Of a DNA stretch of 64,000 nucleotides, positions 24,084 through 36,605 are shown piece by piece. The stretch comes from Pseudisothecium myosuroides (taxonomy: Eukaryota; Streptophyta; Bryopsida; Hypnales; Lembophyllaceae). The stretch lies in contig OX637289.1 of assembly GCA_951799445.1 (NCBI GenBank), positions 6,973,321 through 7,037,320 of the forward strand, written 5' to 3'. The stretch's first letter is position 1, and each line of letters opens with the position of its first letter. The notes below the pieces were generated by a model. The model saw only the letters and a program-made list of their open reading frames with translations. It was not told the DNA's origin and searched no databases. Both the position numbers and the translations under genes were made by a program.

Positions 24084-25292
24084 ATGGGCAATCCAGGCAG
24101 AAAGAAAACCAAGGTTGGCACGTGTATTAGAGATGAGAAGCCAAGCCTTGTTCGAGTGGCATGTGCCTTGAGAGGAATGCTGGATGATGTGATTGAAGGT
24201 GTTGGAGAATCTCCAGGCATACGAAATTTACTTGAGTATGCAGCACAAAACATATTCATAGAGGGTGTCTCATCCCAAGAGCCTGGCATTGAACGGAAGG
24301 TTGTAAAAACAGCAGAGACTGTCGTCACCACCTGCGCTCATTCTTGTGCACATCATGCGGAGTTGATGGACATTGCTCTCTGGAGCGGACTCCCCGAGGA
24401 GCTGCAGGAGCTGGTCTTCACGCGCTTACCATGGCCTCAAATGTACCGAGTCCGACTTCTGTCCAAGGGGTGGAACCAGAAGCTGATGAGTGGTGCCAAG
24501 GATTCTCAGTTGAAGCGGGTCTGTGCTAGAGCTCAACCCAAGGCGTTTGCCCTTCTTGCACCAGGAGATGCCCCAAGTTCGTTCACAGTGAACATGTTTG
24601 ACATTGCATCTAAAAGATGGCATAAGTTTGAAACCTCACTGGGGTATGATCCCAAGTGGGGTAAAATCCAAGTAGTGAGTGCCAGTGATGGAGAATTGGT
24701 GTGCTTTCTTTCCAAAGTAGAATCCAATTCCAAGGAGACCCCTCCGCTTGTCTTTGTTGGGAACCCATTAACTCGGGTGTGGAAACAGCTTCCTCCCCTC
24801 TCTGGCATAGTTCGGGAAAAGATCATGGTGCAACTGATCATGGACCGAGAGACAAAGCATTACAGAGTGATTGTTGTGGGCTATACCAAATACACCAATG
24901 TGGGGAATCTGGTGAATGTGTACCATTCAGAGACCGGGCAGTGGACTAAAGCCGATGGCTCCTCTTCTGGAGAAGTGGTTTATGGCTACTTTTACAACTT
25001 CAATTCAAGTTGGTTCAAACAGGCTCCTCCTTATTCCTACAATTTTGCAGATGGACTGGTGCATAGGATTGGTAACAATCTTCCTGGAAACTCTGCTCAC
25101 GACTCGGTTCTTCTGAAAGACCACTTATTTCGTCTGGAAAATGTGGAACCAGCAGGTGGGCTCCCAGCGCACTGCATTGAGGAATATCAAGCCGTGCATT
25201 GTGGAGCCAGTTGGATCCCTTTGAAAAAGTATCCCTTGAATCGTCTTCCAAGGACTCAAAAAAGCTTCCAGCCAAGTTATGATATGAGCTGA
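24084..25292 (+). CDS. F-box protein with kelch-like C-terminal region, copy 1, prematurely stopped
   Basis: Single-exon frame of 402 residues from ATG 24084 (MGNPGRKKTK). The F-box covers about residues 100-133 (LWSGLPEELQELVF, then LLSKGWNQ), the segment that binds SKP1 in SCF ubiquitin ligases. The C-terminal part (residues about 155-402, with NPLTRVWKQLPPL and HSETGQWT) is the kelch/FBA-like substrate-binding region of plant F-box proteins. Copy 2 (62843 onward) has an extra C-terminal stretch that copy 1 also encodes, but only after the TGA at 25290-25292, where copy 2 has a sense codon in the corresponding position. Residues about 13-84 are absent from copy 2. The product is probably C-terminally truncated, or the locus is decaying. 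Confidence 0.82.
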   Translation: MGNPGRKKTKVGTCIRDEKPSLVRVACALRGMLDDVIEGVGESPGIRNLLEYAAQNIFIEGVSSQEPGIERKVVKTAETVVTTCAHSCAHHAELMDIALWSGLPEELQELVFTRLPWPQMYRVRLLSKGWNQKLMSGAKDSQLKRVCARAQPKAFALLAPGDAPSSFTVNMFDIASKRWHKFETSLGYDPKWGKIQVVSASDGELVCFLSKVESNSKETPPLVFVGNPLTRVWKQLPPLSGIVREKIMVQLIMDRETKHYRVIVVGYTKYTNVGNLVNVYHSETGQWTKADGSSSGEVVYGYFYNFNSSWFKQAPPYSYNFADGLVHRIGNNLPGNSAHDSVLLKDHLFRLENVEPAGGLPAHCIEEYQAVHCGASWIPLKKYPLNRLPRTQKSFQPSYDMS

Positions 25293-25505
25293 TTCTCGCC
25301 TTGGTTCTCACAAATTTTTGCATGCAAGGATTTTCTTCTGCTCTTTGTGTTCCACGAATTGGAGGATGCGCATTGCCTTGAGTATTTGTGGCTTTACGAA
25401 TCCTCTGGAGAGGAATGGCTTGAACTTCCAATGATGCCTGGAGGCAATCATATGTTTCTTGATCAGCAGCAGATGTGTGAGCTTCGTTTCGATTCTGTTC
25501 CATGA
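25293..25505 (+). pseudogene. Detached C-terminal coding remnant of F-box copy 1
   Basis: In the same frame as the upstream gene, 70 codons stay open after the TGA at 25290-25292 and end at TGA 25503-25505. They encode FACKDFLLLFV and LEYLWLYESSGEEWLELP, clearly matching the corresponding part of copy 2. The stretch would be translated only by stop readthrough or if the TGA is a sequence error. Confidence 0.75.
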
Positions 25506-26835
25506 GTGATCATGGATTTTGGCTCAACATCTTCAAAAGACTGTTGAAGTTGGCGGCGAAGGTGGCATATTTGGAGGTTTCAATTCGTTCATCCATCTGA
25601 GGCTTTGAGAGCGGAGTTGTAAGTTTTGTATTTAGCAACGTAAAAGGAATTATGTCTACACTGAATGAAGTGCTTGATGGGGTTAGTGATTTCTCAGGCA
25701 CATGACTTGTAGCTCAATAGACTTGTACAGTTTTTTTGGTCCCATGGCCTCTGTTTCAAAGCACGTTGGTGATGTGAACTCAATGTTTCATAATCAATAA
25801 TCTGCAAATGTTAAGTTGTGACTTTTCCGAATGTGTAAAATGCAGTGTAGAAAACCCTCCCCAAGTGCAGAGAAATGTGGGGAGCATGGGTTGGTTTTGG
25901 TGCAAACGCTCTGTGTCGGTGAAGTGATGGCGTGTGAGCTCTGGTGAAGCAAGTGATTGCTTGGAAGAGCTGAGACCATGGAAATTAGAACTTGGTAAGT
26001 GTGGTCTACAGTAGAGAAGAGGTCGATGCAGTCCGCAAGTTTGTTGTGGTGAACTCTGCAAGGAAGATCATTACCAATAAGGATCTTTTAACGTCCTTCT
26101 TTCTCCCCGGCGTGGGTGTCCACGAGACTGGAAGGGAGAACAACTCCAGCATAACATTCATTTTGTTCATTGTTGCTTGAATGAGTCATTGTGATTTGAA
26201 GTTTGTGTGTGCTTTCATCCTCGGCTGCCGACTGAATGAGTATGGTGTATGTGTAGCTGTTCGCAATCACGCTGCGTAATGGTTTACGTTTTTAGCAACA
26301 TGGTACCCAAGGATCCCACTCTCTGCTGCAACTTGAATTCTGACACTGTTATCTTAGTTTCAAATATGTACCAGAATCTCTGCAGTATTCCCGCTCCCGT
26401 TGTGTAAGGTTACTATCCGTCCAGTACAGACTGTACATAGTGCAGACTGCAGTCAGTGCAGTGCGCTGAAAGGCATCTACACAATGGCAGTATGATTGTC
26501 TAAGCCCGATATTTTCACTCCTGCTTAGATAAACAATTAGCTTTACTTACAGAGTTTGCGACATGTGTATCCAATCCCCATATTGAAGTGACGGCGGTCA
26601 CATAAGCTTCATCCGTCGAAACAAAATTTTCTCTCCGCAGAGAATATCAGGGAAAATATACAACATCAAAATATAGGAACAAGTCGAGCATCAAAGACGA
26701 ACATGACTCTCGCCATCCTCACTCACACGAGTTCCTTACTTCCAAAACAGAGAGGGCCATCAGTCTCGTCTTTTTCCCGTTCTTAAACGCGCTTTTTGTG
26801 AAATAATATGTTTCTTCAAGTACACACACGTCATG
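25506..26835. other. 3' flank of F-box copy 1, no gene recognised
   Basis: Moderately GC-balanced sequence, probably 3' UTR and spacer. Short frames on both strands show no recognisable domain. Confidence 0.5.
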
Positions 26836-26839
26836 TTAA

Positions 26840-27810
26840 CCCCTCAACGCCCAAGGGGCCCATAAAAGGCCTTACAGAGTTTCAAGTCCAATTCAAAGTG
26901 CTGTAACTTTTGCATCCAATGTTTGAATTCAATAAAACTTGTTGGGAAATTTGCGCTCTCTCTTCTAATTTATGTGGTAAAAGTTTCAGATCAATCCAAG
27001 ATGTATTGATTTCTTGGAAGCCAATCAAAGTTCACAGGTTCAATTTGAGGTCACCAAACTGCATTTGAAGGCTGCAACTTCGGGGTCTTGTATCTCCTTC
27101 ATCCAATGTTAGTTTTCAATTAAATTTGTTGGGTTATGTTCCCCTTGATGTCTAGTTATTGTGGTAGAATTTTCATATCAATCCAAGTTGTTTGAATGTT
27201 TGGGAGCTATTCGAAGTTCAAACCCTGACATTTTTGGATTACAATGAACTTTGGCAGCTTGTTTCTTCTTCATACAATGTTTGATTTCAATAAAAGTTTT
27301 TGGAAAAGTTGCACATATTAGTCTAGTTTGTGTGGATAAAATTTCATATCAATCCAAGAATTTGTGAGTGACTAAGAAGCATTCTAGTAGAAGGAGGTTC
27401 AGTCTCAGTTGTGTTTTTTGCAACTTTTCTTGCTATTTTTTTTACATTTGCAAGCCGTTTTGCAGACACAATGAGTCAATTCGATGATGTTTTTTTTTCC
27501 ACCAATGTGTTTGTATGTTGATTTTGAATCACTTTGTAGCTTAAATTTTTTTCATTTCAGGAGGTTTAGAAATCGAATTTCACCTCCAAATGTGTTTCTA
27601 GGAAAATTTCAACATCTTTTTTCTACACTAAAACATTATGATCTTGCAATCTACACGGTCAAATGACTCCAAATTTGATTCACGTCATGTACAACAAGTA
27701 CACTACAAGATTGTACGGTTGAGAATTTTATACCTTACTAACATTTTGAACTATATCACTTCAAAGGCAATGATGTTCTTAAATCCCAAAAGGCCTTGGG
27801 CCTTGAGGTG
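26840..27810. mobile_element. TTAA-flanked non-coding element (copy B1)
   Basis: TTAA lies at 26836-26839 and 27811-27814. The ends are CCCCTCAACGCCCAAGG and inverted CCTTGGGCCTTGAGGTG. The interior contains degenerate repeats of about 130 bp, each with a CATCCAATGTT, CAATAAAA.TTGTTGG and ATCAATCCAAG pattern. It is the same subfamily as 61127-62096. No open frame of note. Confidence 0.78.
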
Positions 27811-27814
27811 TTAA

Positions 27815-28351
27815 GGCAGTCCTGGCTAAGGAATGATTTCAGTGGATTATTTCTTCAACAGGAAGATGGTGTTATGTCAATTGAAAGTATTTTGCAGCCC
27901 CAACAACAACAACCTCAAAACCATCGACACTCAAATGAGAAGGAAATACACTAATCTATTTCTGTCAGCTTTCAAGGCAAATGATGTGCTCAAAATGCAT
28001 ATGATCAATTGGATAATGACACAATATATTGATTCTAGGCAAATAATGTGCTTGAAATGCAAATGATCAATTCGGCAATTACACAAAATGTTGGTTCTAC
28101 ACAGTTAAAAAACTTCCTCCTGTATTTCACCTCACATAGTAGGAAAAATGCTATCCTCCTCTATTGAAGCTTTCAATGGCTTTTATGGCATGCTCATGAC
28201 AAAACGCAAAGACAAATCTTGCCACTTTGATATCATTCTAGTACACAACATCTTCTTCGTAGTTGGTAAACTAACTTTCTTCTAATAACTCAAGTGGACA
28301 TGTCTGTTCCTTTGCAAGGTATACTGATTGCACCAACTAAGCAATACAAGT
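27815..28351. other. Intergenic DNA, nothing recognised
   Basis: Short spacer between two TTAA elements. It contains a partially repeated GGCAAATGATGTGCTCAAAATGC-like motif (27976 and 28038) but no gene. Confidence 0.45.
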
Positions 28352-28355
28352 TTAA

Positions 28356-28923
28356 TCCCTAAAGGACTAGGGGGTCATCCAAATTTCCAAAATTGTGAAG
28401 TTCTATTATAAAATGCAATTTAGAACAATGTTTTAATTATGACTCTCAAACAGAAATTGTGAAGTATGATTTATAGATCACATCCATATGGGTAGATCAA
28501 CAAATACACAAACCAATATTTTACAATAAAATTTGAAGCGAGAAATTGAAAATTCCTTCTAAAACCTATTGTAGATAGAATATTTATGATTTTTACAAAA
28601 ATTTCTTTTCAATAAGTTCAAAATGCTAAATTCTAATCATAGTGATTTTTGAAGATTTTTATTTGATTTTTTATTCAAGTTGTTTGTAAAAGATCATTTT
28701 TTGAACTGAAAAAGTTATTTTTTGAGGCTAGACCCACCAATACCTTTTGAATTATAGAATATTTGCAAAGTAAAATCTTCATAATCTATACCGTAAAAAT
28801 GTTAAAGAACTAATATAAGAATCTTCAAAAAAAATTGATGGATGAAAAAATGCATTTTGGTGAGTTTGGGATGTGTTTCCGTTCATTCATTGTTCAAAAT
28901 CTGCAGTCATGGTCCTTGAGGTG
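28356..28923. mobile_element. TTAA-flanked non-coding element (copy C)
   Basis: TTAA lies at 28352-28355 and 28924-28927. The ends are TCCCTAAAGGACTAGGGG and inverted CATGGTCCTTGAGGTG. The interior is AT-rich, unlike copies A and B, and non-coding. The ends are more diverged, so confidence is lower. Confidence 0.6.
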
Positions 28924-28929
28924 TTAACA

Positions 28930-31410
28930 CTATGTCAATATGAGAATGGTTTATGTATGTACTTGATGGCAATAAATTTTGTAACCTTTACAAGTCACAA
29001 AACTCTTGCACAACTAAATAAAATATAGAAGAAAAAGAGAGTGTTGCAACTCACAAAATTCTCTTTGTTACAAATCATCCATCATCACTTCTTTCCCTTA
29101 TTATTGCTTGGAGCTAGACTCCACAAGAATATGTCACTTGGCAAACACATTGTCAAATAAGGTAGACAAGTACGCTAACGCCTAAAGGACCAAAGAGCCC
29201 ACTTTGTGCCTTTTGAGAACTTGTGTGCCCAAGCTTTGTCGACTTCATAATTTGAAATTTTTGCATGGGATTTTTAGGCTAGATGCCAATCATCATAATC
29301 TATATGTAAAGCTTTGTTTCACGTCATTATTTTGATAAATATTCCACAAGTGAGAAGGGTTTTATAATTTCAATGTCAAATTGGGCAACAAAAATATATG
29401 TCCTTAGAAATGATTAATTGTTTTTGAGGATTATAAAGATTGATAAAACACTTGAACCATTACATTCCAAATAATGAAGTAAAAGTTATGCGGAGTAGTC
29501 GCAAACAAAGACAATAGAAAAAACATATAAAGTGGTCTTCTGCTCACTTCCAGAAAAATTTAAAAAAAAATAAAAAATGAATGATATTAATTGTATACTA
29601 GAACCATCGGAATTAACAATTCTTGTAAAGGCTACTAGCAAATAATTTTTTCTTTCATTCAATACCACCTTCTAATTTATAAATTTTGAGAAGATGAATA
29701 TGAAAGTTTTTTTTAAGTCAATTTTTTGCATATATTTTCAAACCATATTCCAACATATTGACCAAAATGCACAAGTTATAGGAGATACTTGTTTTTTCCA
29801 AAAAATGTTGAAAGACAAAACTTTACCTTTTGGAAGGGATTAAAAAACCTATGTAGTGAAGTTTAGGCACATTCAACTTGCGATCATAGGAGATATTTAC
29901 TCTTAAATTTTGAATCAATATACTTTGAATAAATTATCAAAATGATATTGCGGTTGGATTTATTAAAAAATAAATGTTGATGAAGATTTTGACCTTGCTT
30001 GATTTTGAACAAGTATTTTGAAGCGAATCGGGGTCTCTAAGCATGAAAGAACTTTAGGAATTAACAAGATACTTGGACGCAGCATTTAGTGCATTTTAAA
30101 AAGAAGATTTGGTGTAATGTAGATAGGATTTTATTCATTTGAAATAAAAAATTTATAGGATTTTCAAATAAATTAGAGAATATTCAAAGTAGACAAATCC
30201 ATTATAAATAATGTAGGTAAGCCAGAAATGCGGTGCATTAAAATTTTGTATATATAATTTAGGGGCTGAAGATGATGCTTTCTATTTCTTTTTAAAAGGT
30301 AGTTTGCTCTTACAATGACCATTTAAAAGTTCATTGCATGTCCAAGGAAGCTAAAATCCTTGAAACAATTTATGGATTGTACAGGTATTTGCATATGTCA
30401 AGGTTAATTGTGGACTTAACTCCTAAAGGATAAACATGCATGTTTTGGAAACATAATTTTTTTGAGTAGGTACGTATGACTGGAGATTTGCATATTTTTA
30501 GCTGAAATTTTAATAGAATGGGGCGATAAGGAATATCTTTCCTAAACACTAAATTTCGTGACCTTTGGAAATGTGAGTCGAAAGCTATGGCCTAATATGT
30601 TATTTTTTTTGTAAATGGGCAATCCGAGTAGATTAAAAAAATCACTTTTTTCAATAATAAAAATTTGAAATTGGTATTCTAGAGCTATATATGTGGAAAG
30701 CTTTGAATCATTCCATTCTAATCAATGAATCAAAAGTTATGAGGAATTTTAGTTTGTAGGTAGTAATAGATTATCAACTTTGAAGTCTTTTATCATACTC
30801 AATTTTCAATATTTTTTGAAAAAAATTAAATCATACAATGTATATAGTTTATTACAACATTGCAACCATTGAAATTGGCACTTTTCAGTTCTATAACTAA
30901 ATTCTTAACAATTTAGTATTTTGAATCATTCTCTACCCTCTTTCTAATTACTATTTTTTTCCTATATGTTGTACAATTCCAAATGATGTGAAAATTTTCA
31001 AGCATGTAGGCAACTTGTCTAGGAAAAAGAATCCAAATAAGCACTACCATTTTGGTCATTTTTTGATAGAAAAGTGGGCTTGTGAAGTGCAGCTGCCCGA
31101 TTTTTTGCAGGGCCAGAAAAATGATTTTAGTGAAATTGAATGTTTATATCTTGCCATCCACATGGTGGAATTTTTGAAATTTTTACCACGTGTTTTCAAG
31201 TCAGAATTATTTTACAAAATCCCACAATTACATATGTAAGAAAAAAATTCAAAAATTTGGTACTTGTACTAAAAATAGCAATATTTGAGAGTTTTTGGTG
31301 AAAACATAGTCATCAAACATTAGGGTATAATTGGTAATTGCAGTGACAAGTGAGGGTGTGCTACCTTGTGTGTACATTTTATAAATTGAGGATTCAATAT
31401 GAGGTGTCTG
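28930..31410. other. AT-rich intergenic DNA, no gene recognised
   Basis: Contains single TTAA-family-like ends (TAACGCCTAAAGGACC at 29176 and TTAACTCCTAAAGGA at 30417) without clear partners. No coding or RNA gene was seen. Confidence 0.45.
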
Positions 31411-31411
31411 T

Positions 31412-31635
31412 CACTACAAGAAAATGGGGTGTTTTAAGTGAGATTTTAAATATAGTCCTAGACATAAGATTATAAGTATTGACCTTTAAGGAGATTTTTA
31501 GCAAAAAATTTACTAGAAAGTCATGACTTTCTAGTAAATTTTTTGCTAAAAATCTCCTTAAAGGTCATTACTTATAATCTTATGTCTAGGACTATACCTA
31601 AAATCTCACTTAAAACATCCCTTTCTCTTGTAGTA
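31412..31635. mobile_element. CACTA-type palindromic MITE
   Basis: The element starts CACTACAAGAAAA, the classic CACTA (En/Spm) terminus, and ends TTTCTCTTGTAGTA, a near-complement. The whole 224 bp folds on itself: about 100-bp arms meet at AGTCATGACT around 31525, with very few mismatches. The age is probably young, because the arms have not diverged. A transcript would form a hairpin suited to small-RNA processing. Confidence 0.8.
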
Positions 31636-31742
31636 TATTAGGACTGCATTATTAGAGGAATTAAGGCTGAGTCGGCCTTGTTGGTGAAGGAGGCTTTAAG
31701 ACTGGTGTATGCAAGTACTAAGCTTACATGGAAGTGCTTTAA

Positions 31743-31986
31743 TCCCTAAGCATCATAGACCAAACACAGCTCTAAGTGGAAAACCTTTCTAAAAATAGAA
31801 ACATAATTTAAATTTGTATTGGTTATTGCATTCGTCACTATAGATTTTTGTGGCCAACAACCTGACAAGTGCAAATTTGCTATTTTTTGGAAAATCCACC
31901 GTATGGATGCAAACATTATAAGGTTTGATGAATCCAATTTTGTAGGAAACGGAAGTCTAGAAAACATCCCTTGTGACGCTCAGGGG
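31743..31986. mobile_element. Short TTAA-flanked element (copy D)
   Basis: TTAA lies at 31739-31742 and 31987-31990. The termini TCCCTAAGCATCATA and inverted TGTGACGCTCAGGGG match after complementing. At 244 bp it is the shortest member seen. Non-coding. Confidence 0.62.
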
Positions 31987-32378
31987 TTAAGGTAGACAAG
32001 TCCATCTCTACCAACTGCCTATTTCTGTTATCGTACCTTAGGCCCCAATTCTACCATCAATTCATCCAAATCCATTCACTTTTATCACAAAATCAGTGCA
32101 TTAATCCTACAGGGGATAACGTGTCAAATGCTTCATTGATGAATACTTAAGTGCTAATGGATACATGGAAAGGCGGTTATGGGCTGTTAATAGGACATTT
32201 ATGATTCCACTTTATAGGTGGTTTTGTAATTTTAGGGTAGACCACTTCAAAAATTCTTGAAAATTTCAATTTTAATTGGAAAATTATAATTCTGTTTAGG
32301 TTTAATTCATGAAACAAGTGCACACCTCTAAAAATATGTTCCCTTTTTGGAGCTGGCCCCAAGATATTTAGATATGTA

Positions 32379-32440
32379 TATAATATAGTAGAGTATAAAA
32401 TATGGTAGAGTATACAATATAGTAAAGTATATAATATAAG
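32379..32440. repeat. AT-rich tandem repeat, about 17-bp unit
   Basis: Roughly three and a half copies of a TATAAAATATGGTAGAG-like unit. Confidence 0.75.
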
Positions 32441-32711
32441 AATTTTTTTTACTATTTTCTAAAAATAAAATCCCAAAGTGTCTATTCTTGCATTTTCCAT
32501 CACTCTTTGAATGTGCATAACTTTTAGAGATAAATTTTTCTAGATCTGAATTTTCACATACATACTGTTTTTTATGCTTTACAAATTATCCATATTTTAC
32601 TTTATTTAAAAAAACTTATTCCAAAAGTCGTAGTACTCAAGTCCTGAGGCTGTTTTGAATCCAAACTAGCAGGTGTTTCTTGCAACTACCTTGCCACAAT
32701 TGTAGTAAGAA

Positions 32712-33075
32712 AAGATAATAGTACAGCGTCTGAAGACAAACAAATAATGGTGCATCAAAGGATGAATGTCAAGCTAGAATTTGAAGGATAAATGAACTAC
32801 ACTAGAAAAGGAGAAACAAATGAATGAAAAAGGTCAAGATGAAAGAACAAGTTTACAGAACGAAGCAGCAGTGAGCGATTTCTCAAGAACTGAGAAAACT
32901 GAAGGTTTGAGTTTCAAAAGAATTTAAAAAAATAAATAGCTTCAATACACAGGGCTAGACGGAGATAGAGAACCAGTCGTGATATCCATCCGTGATTCAT
33001 ATAAACCTCACAAAAGAGTGCTTGGATAGATAGCTAATATCATTCTCTCCGTATGAGAGCCAATACATAATGTCA
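32712..33075 (-). mobile_element. Partial copia LTR
   Basis: Closely similar to the LTR at 40856-41229 (shared blocks GAATGTCAAGCTAGAATTT and GAACAAGTTTACAGAACG), but both outer ends are missing or altered, and no primer-binding site or coding part follows. It holds a short internal stretch (about 32860-32905) that the other copy lacks. Confidence 0.68.
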
Positions 33076-33133
33076 ATGCAGGAGAGTTTCGCCATAGTGG
33101 CATGTTTTGATTGGTTAAGGGGAGGTAGATTAA

Positions 33134-33775
33134 CCCCTAAATACGCGAGGCACCGAATTTTGGTATCAACAAAACTTTGAAGTTGAATAAAAACTAACCA
33201 AGTTGCTATTTTTAGTAATTTATATTTTTGAAAAAATCTTTTGAAGTCTAGTTTTAGCGTCAAAAGTCCGATTTTGAAAATGATGGATTATGATTTTTCT
33301 ATTCAAGATTTTGTGCAAGGGTACCCATTGCAATCTTGACTTTCTGTAGTGTTGAGGGCTCTTGGAAATGAGCCTCACACATTAGATCTTGGAGGAGAAA
33401 TCACATTAGAAATTCATTTAAAAAAATTGTAGAGTAGATTTTGAAAAGTCGTAAAGTGATTGGGGTTATGCATGTTAGGTCCTTTAACCTCATATTTTTT
33501 TGTTGTTCAACTTTTTAGATTTGGCATGTGAATAGAGGATTGAAAGACTTCAAGTCACTTTCATAGTTTAAACACCCTCATGTTCAAACATTATAATCTT
33601 TCAATTCATAAGTGATATTGTTGTGTTTTCTTTTCCTATGTGACCTCTAACATGTCTAGTTTGAATTTTATGGTTATAATTCATAAAAAATTGAATGAAC
33701 TTATTAAAATGTTGAATTTTTGTTCAATTTAGAGCAAATTCCTAGAAGTTCAAAAAAAGGCTTGGACATTTAGGG
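33134..33775. mobile_element. TTAA-flanked non-coding element (copy A2)
   Basis: TTAA lies at 33130-33133 and 33776-33779. The ends are CCCCTAAATACGCGAGGC and inverted GCTTGGACATTTAGGG. The interior is highly similar to 19303-19951, in the same orientation. Confidence 0.76.
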
Positions 33776-33779
33776 TTAA

Positions 33780-36190
33780 GATTGATGATGCTCACTACTT
33801 GCTTGTGCAAATTTTCAACAAGGTGGGTATGAAGTAGAGATTTCATTGGTGTGGTAGTGAGAGAAATCTAAGAGAAATCTCTACTACTACCAATCGGTAT
33901 TAACTTAGTGAATGCGGATACACTTAACATAATCTAAATGCAAGAGACTTCGTCCATTCACTTGCAACTTTTTGACTAGTTCCGGTATTCTATAATATTT
34001 CAAATTAATTCCTCCATGGTTCACTACAAATGCACTCTATGATTGATTGGTATAGATTGAGGAATAGCCATCATACTGTACAATCAATATTTGATCCAAC
34101 AAATTTGTTTTTTCTTGTTGTAGTTGATATGTTTTTGTAGTCTATAGTGGCGGGAGGAGGCCAAAATTCACTGGCCTGTAATCACAGTAGATAGTAGATA
34201 GTGGCATAGATGGATATTTTTCACAGTCAAGACTCAAGGCATATACTTCAATTCATAAGTCAATTCAAGTACTCTAGCAAATTCCAAGTCCTCAAAGATC
34301 CAAAAATGTCAATGTATGAATCAACTAGTGTATATCCCTTTCATCGATATATTATTCTCCATTCTTAATTGATGAAAGCAACTAATTTTCTAGTAGGAAA
34401 CACCTTTTTGTTAAATCAAAATCACGACGTACTTCAGGATATTGATATGGAGGTATTGATTTTTTTGGTGCAATTAAAAAATCTCTATTATTAGATAATA
34501 TTCTAACACCCCATAATTTGAGGTACCCTATATTTAGTTTAAATTTTTTGGAGAATCATACATGTATAGGCCTATATTTATTATATGGGTGATAAGCTTG
34601 CAAAATCATGCAAACTTTAGACAACTAGAAGACTACAATTTTTAAGACATTGCACACCTAAATATACTTGACACTGCAGCATAATTGTATTTGCCATCAT
34701 CTAAGAAAATGACAATTCAAAAGCAAAAAATCAACAATGTCATTGTCCAAACTAAGAGCAAGGTCAATTACACTAAATAAGGATGTAATTGGGAGTATCA
34801 TTCAAGTGTCAAAAAACACTTTGTGTATGGAACCTATAAGCCATGCAATTCTAGTTAAGTATTCACAACCACCTCTCATAGCCATATAATAAGGAATCCT
34901 AAGAGTTGACACCTTATGGTTCCTTGCTTTTATAAAGTAGAAGAGTTATGGCAAAATTTTAAGTCACCTAACTGGCTAATCCCTATATTAGTGATATAAA
35001 TATTTTTTAGCATTTTTGTTAAAAGTCAATACCCTTGATATGCTAAATATAATATCTTCATTCTTATATTTTGTATTCTTTCTTAGAATTAAGGTAGAAC
35101 ACCCATTAGCATCCTTGCTTCCATTCCTAAACCCTAGATTGTCACCTAATCTGTCCTTAGACTTCCCATTAATGTGTCTTTGAAATGCTTGGCTTTGATT
35201 TGCTAATGCATTTGAAGGACACATACCTCACTCTCATTTGCTAATTGCTGATTTTTGCAGATTTCACTTTTGGGTCCACCTATGTAACAGTTTCAGTGGA
35301 CATGGAGCCATCTCTTTGAAAAATCATAGAAATTACATACTACATCCAAAAGGTCTTATTTTTTTTAAAAATTCATCATTTTCACTTGCTAATACTACAA
35401 AAATATCGATTTTAGAGAAAGTTGCCTCCAACTATGTTGAATTGCTTATTATTGATGTTTTTTTTTGGGGGGGGGGGTCCACCTTAATTGGGTTTGTATT
35501 GTTACTTCATTTGAATTTAATATATGGGACCCTATATTTGCACTCATGTTGTTAATTCTAACAAACACTCAAACACCCAATGCCTCCCCCTAAAACTTAC
35601 TATACAACATTCACCAATATTTTTAAATATTTGGAACCTTTAGTCAAAACTCTTGCATTCAATATCCAAATAATTCATTCTTTGTATAGGGCAATCATTG
35701 AGATGGAAAGAATTCTGAAAATAAACAGGTTGACAAGGAGAGCAAAGTCCAACAAGGAATGCTTGTTTGTTTTCAAAATTTCCAACAGCAAGGAGGCTGG
35801 ACGACATAAACACTCAAATAGAAATGGATGAAATATGGGAACAATGAATGAAAAATCCGTAATCATTAGATGAGGTTTTGGAGTTGTAAAGGTCTGCAAG
35901 TTCCTGAATGTTGGGAACATGGGAACAACGGCCACATCAGCAGTCTGATATGGCAGAACTTCAACCAGTCACGTCTAATAATAATATTTAATTAAATATT
36001 TAATGATTTTTTTAAAATTAAAATTAAAACAATTTTTTTTAATATTAGTTTTATTTTTATTTTTAAACTATTTAAACTATTTTTTATTATTTTTTATTCT
36101 GACTAGCAATGACTGGTTCATAGCATGGGAAATGGGCTTGAAATGGCCCTCCAATGCCCCCACAAAACATCACTGACTCACTGAGTAATG
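33780..36190. other. Intergenic DNA with dispersed repeat and an AT-only core
   Basis: About 33960-34690 is the second copy of the repeat at 6640-7260. At 35957-36120 the inverted motif AACCAGTCA / TGACTGGTT brackets about 130 bp of almost pure A/T, which may be a small MITE. A poly-G run lies at about 35467-35477. No gene was recognised. Confidence 0.5.
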
Positions 36191-36605
36191 CACCGACTAC
36201 ATAGATTTCATGCTCTAGGAGGGGATTACAAGAAATAATCCTCCCACAAAATGAACAATACATTTACTGGTGGGGCTTAGCCGCTTAGGTGTATTGAATT
36301 CCTCTTCAACAACCAAAACCACAAAACCAGAAAACAAAACACTCCGTAAGAGAATAGATGAAGTCCTTTGTTTATTCAAATGACAGAAAACTTGCTCAAC
36401 AGCAGAAGAGGCAATTCTGGGTGTCCGTCCCTTACACCTGCGGCTGCTCGCAGCTAGTTCCCCGCCGCTCACCATGCAACAAGCATGCACTAAACCCATC
36501 TCGGCCATGTACGAGCATACAGATCCCCATTACCGAGCTCAATCGATGTTCTTCTAATTACGCTCCTAGTAATCTAGCTTTATACTGTATATCATCTACA
36601 TTAAT

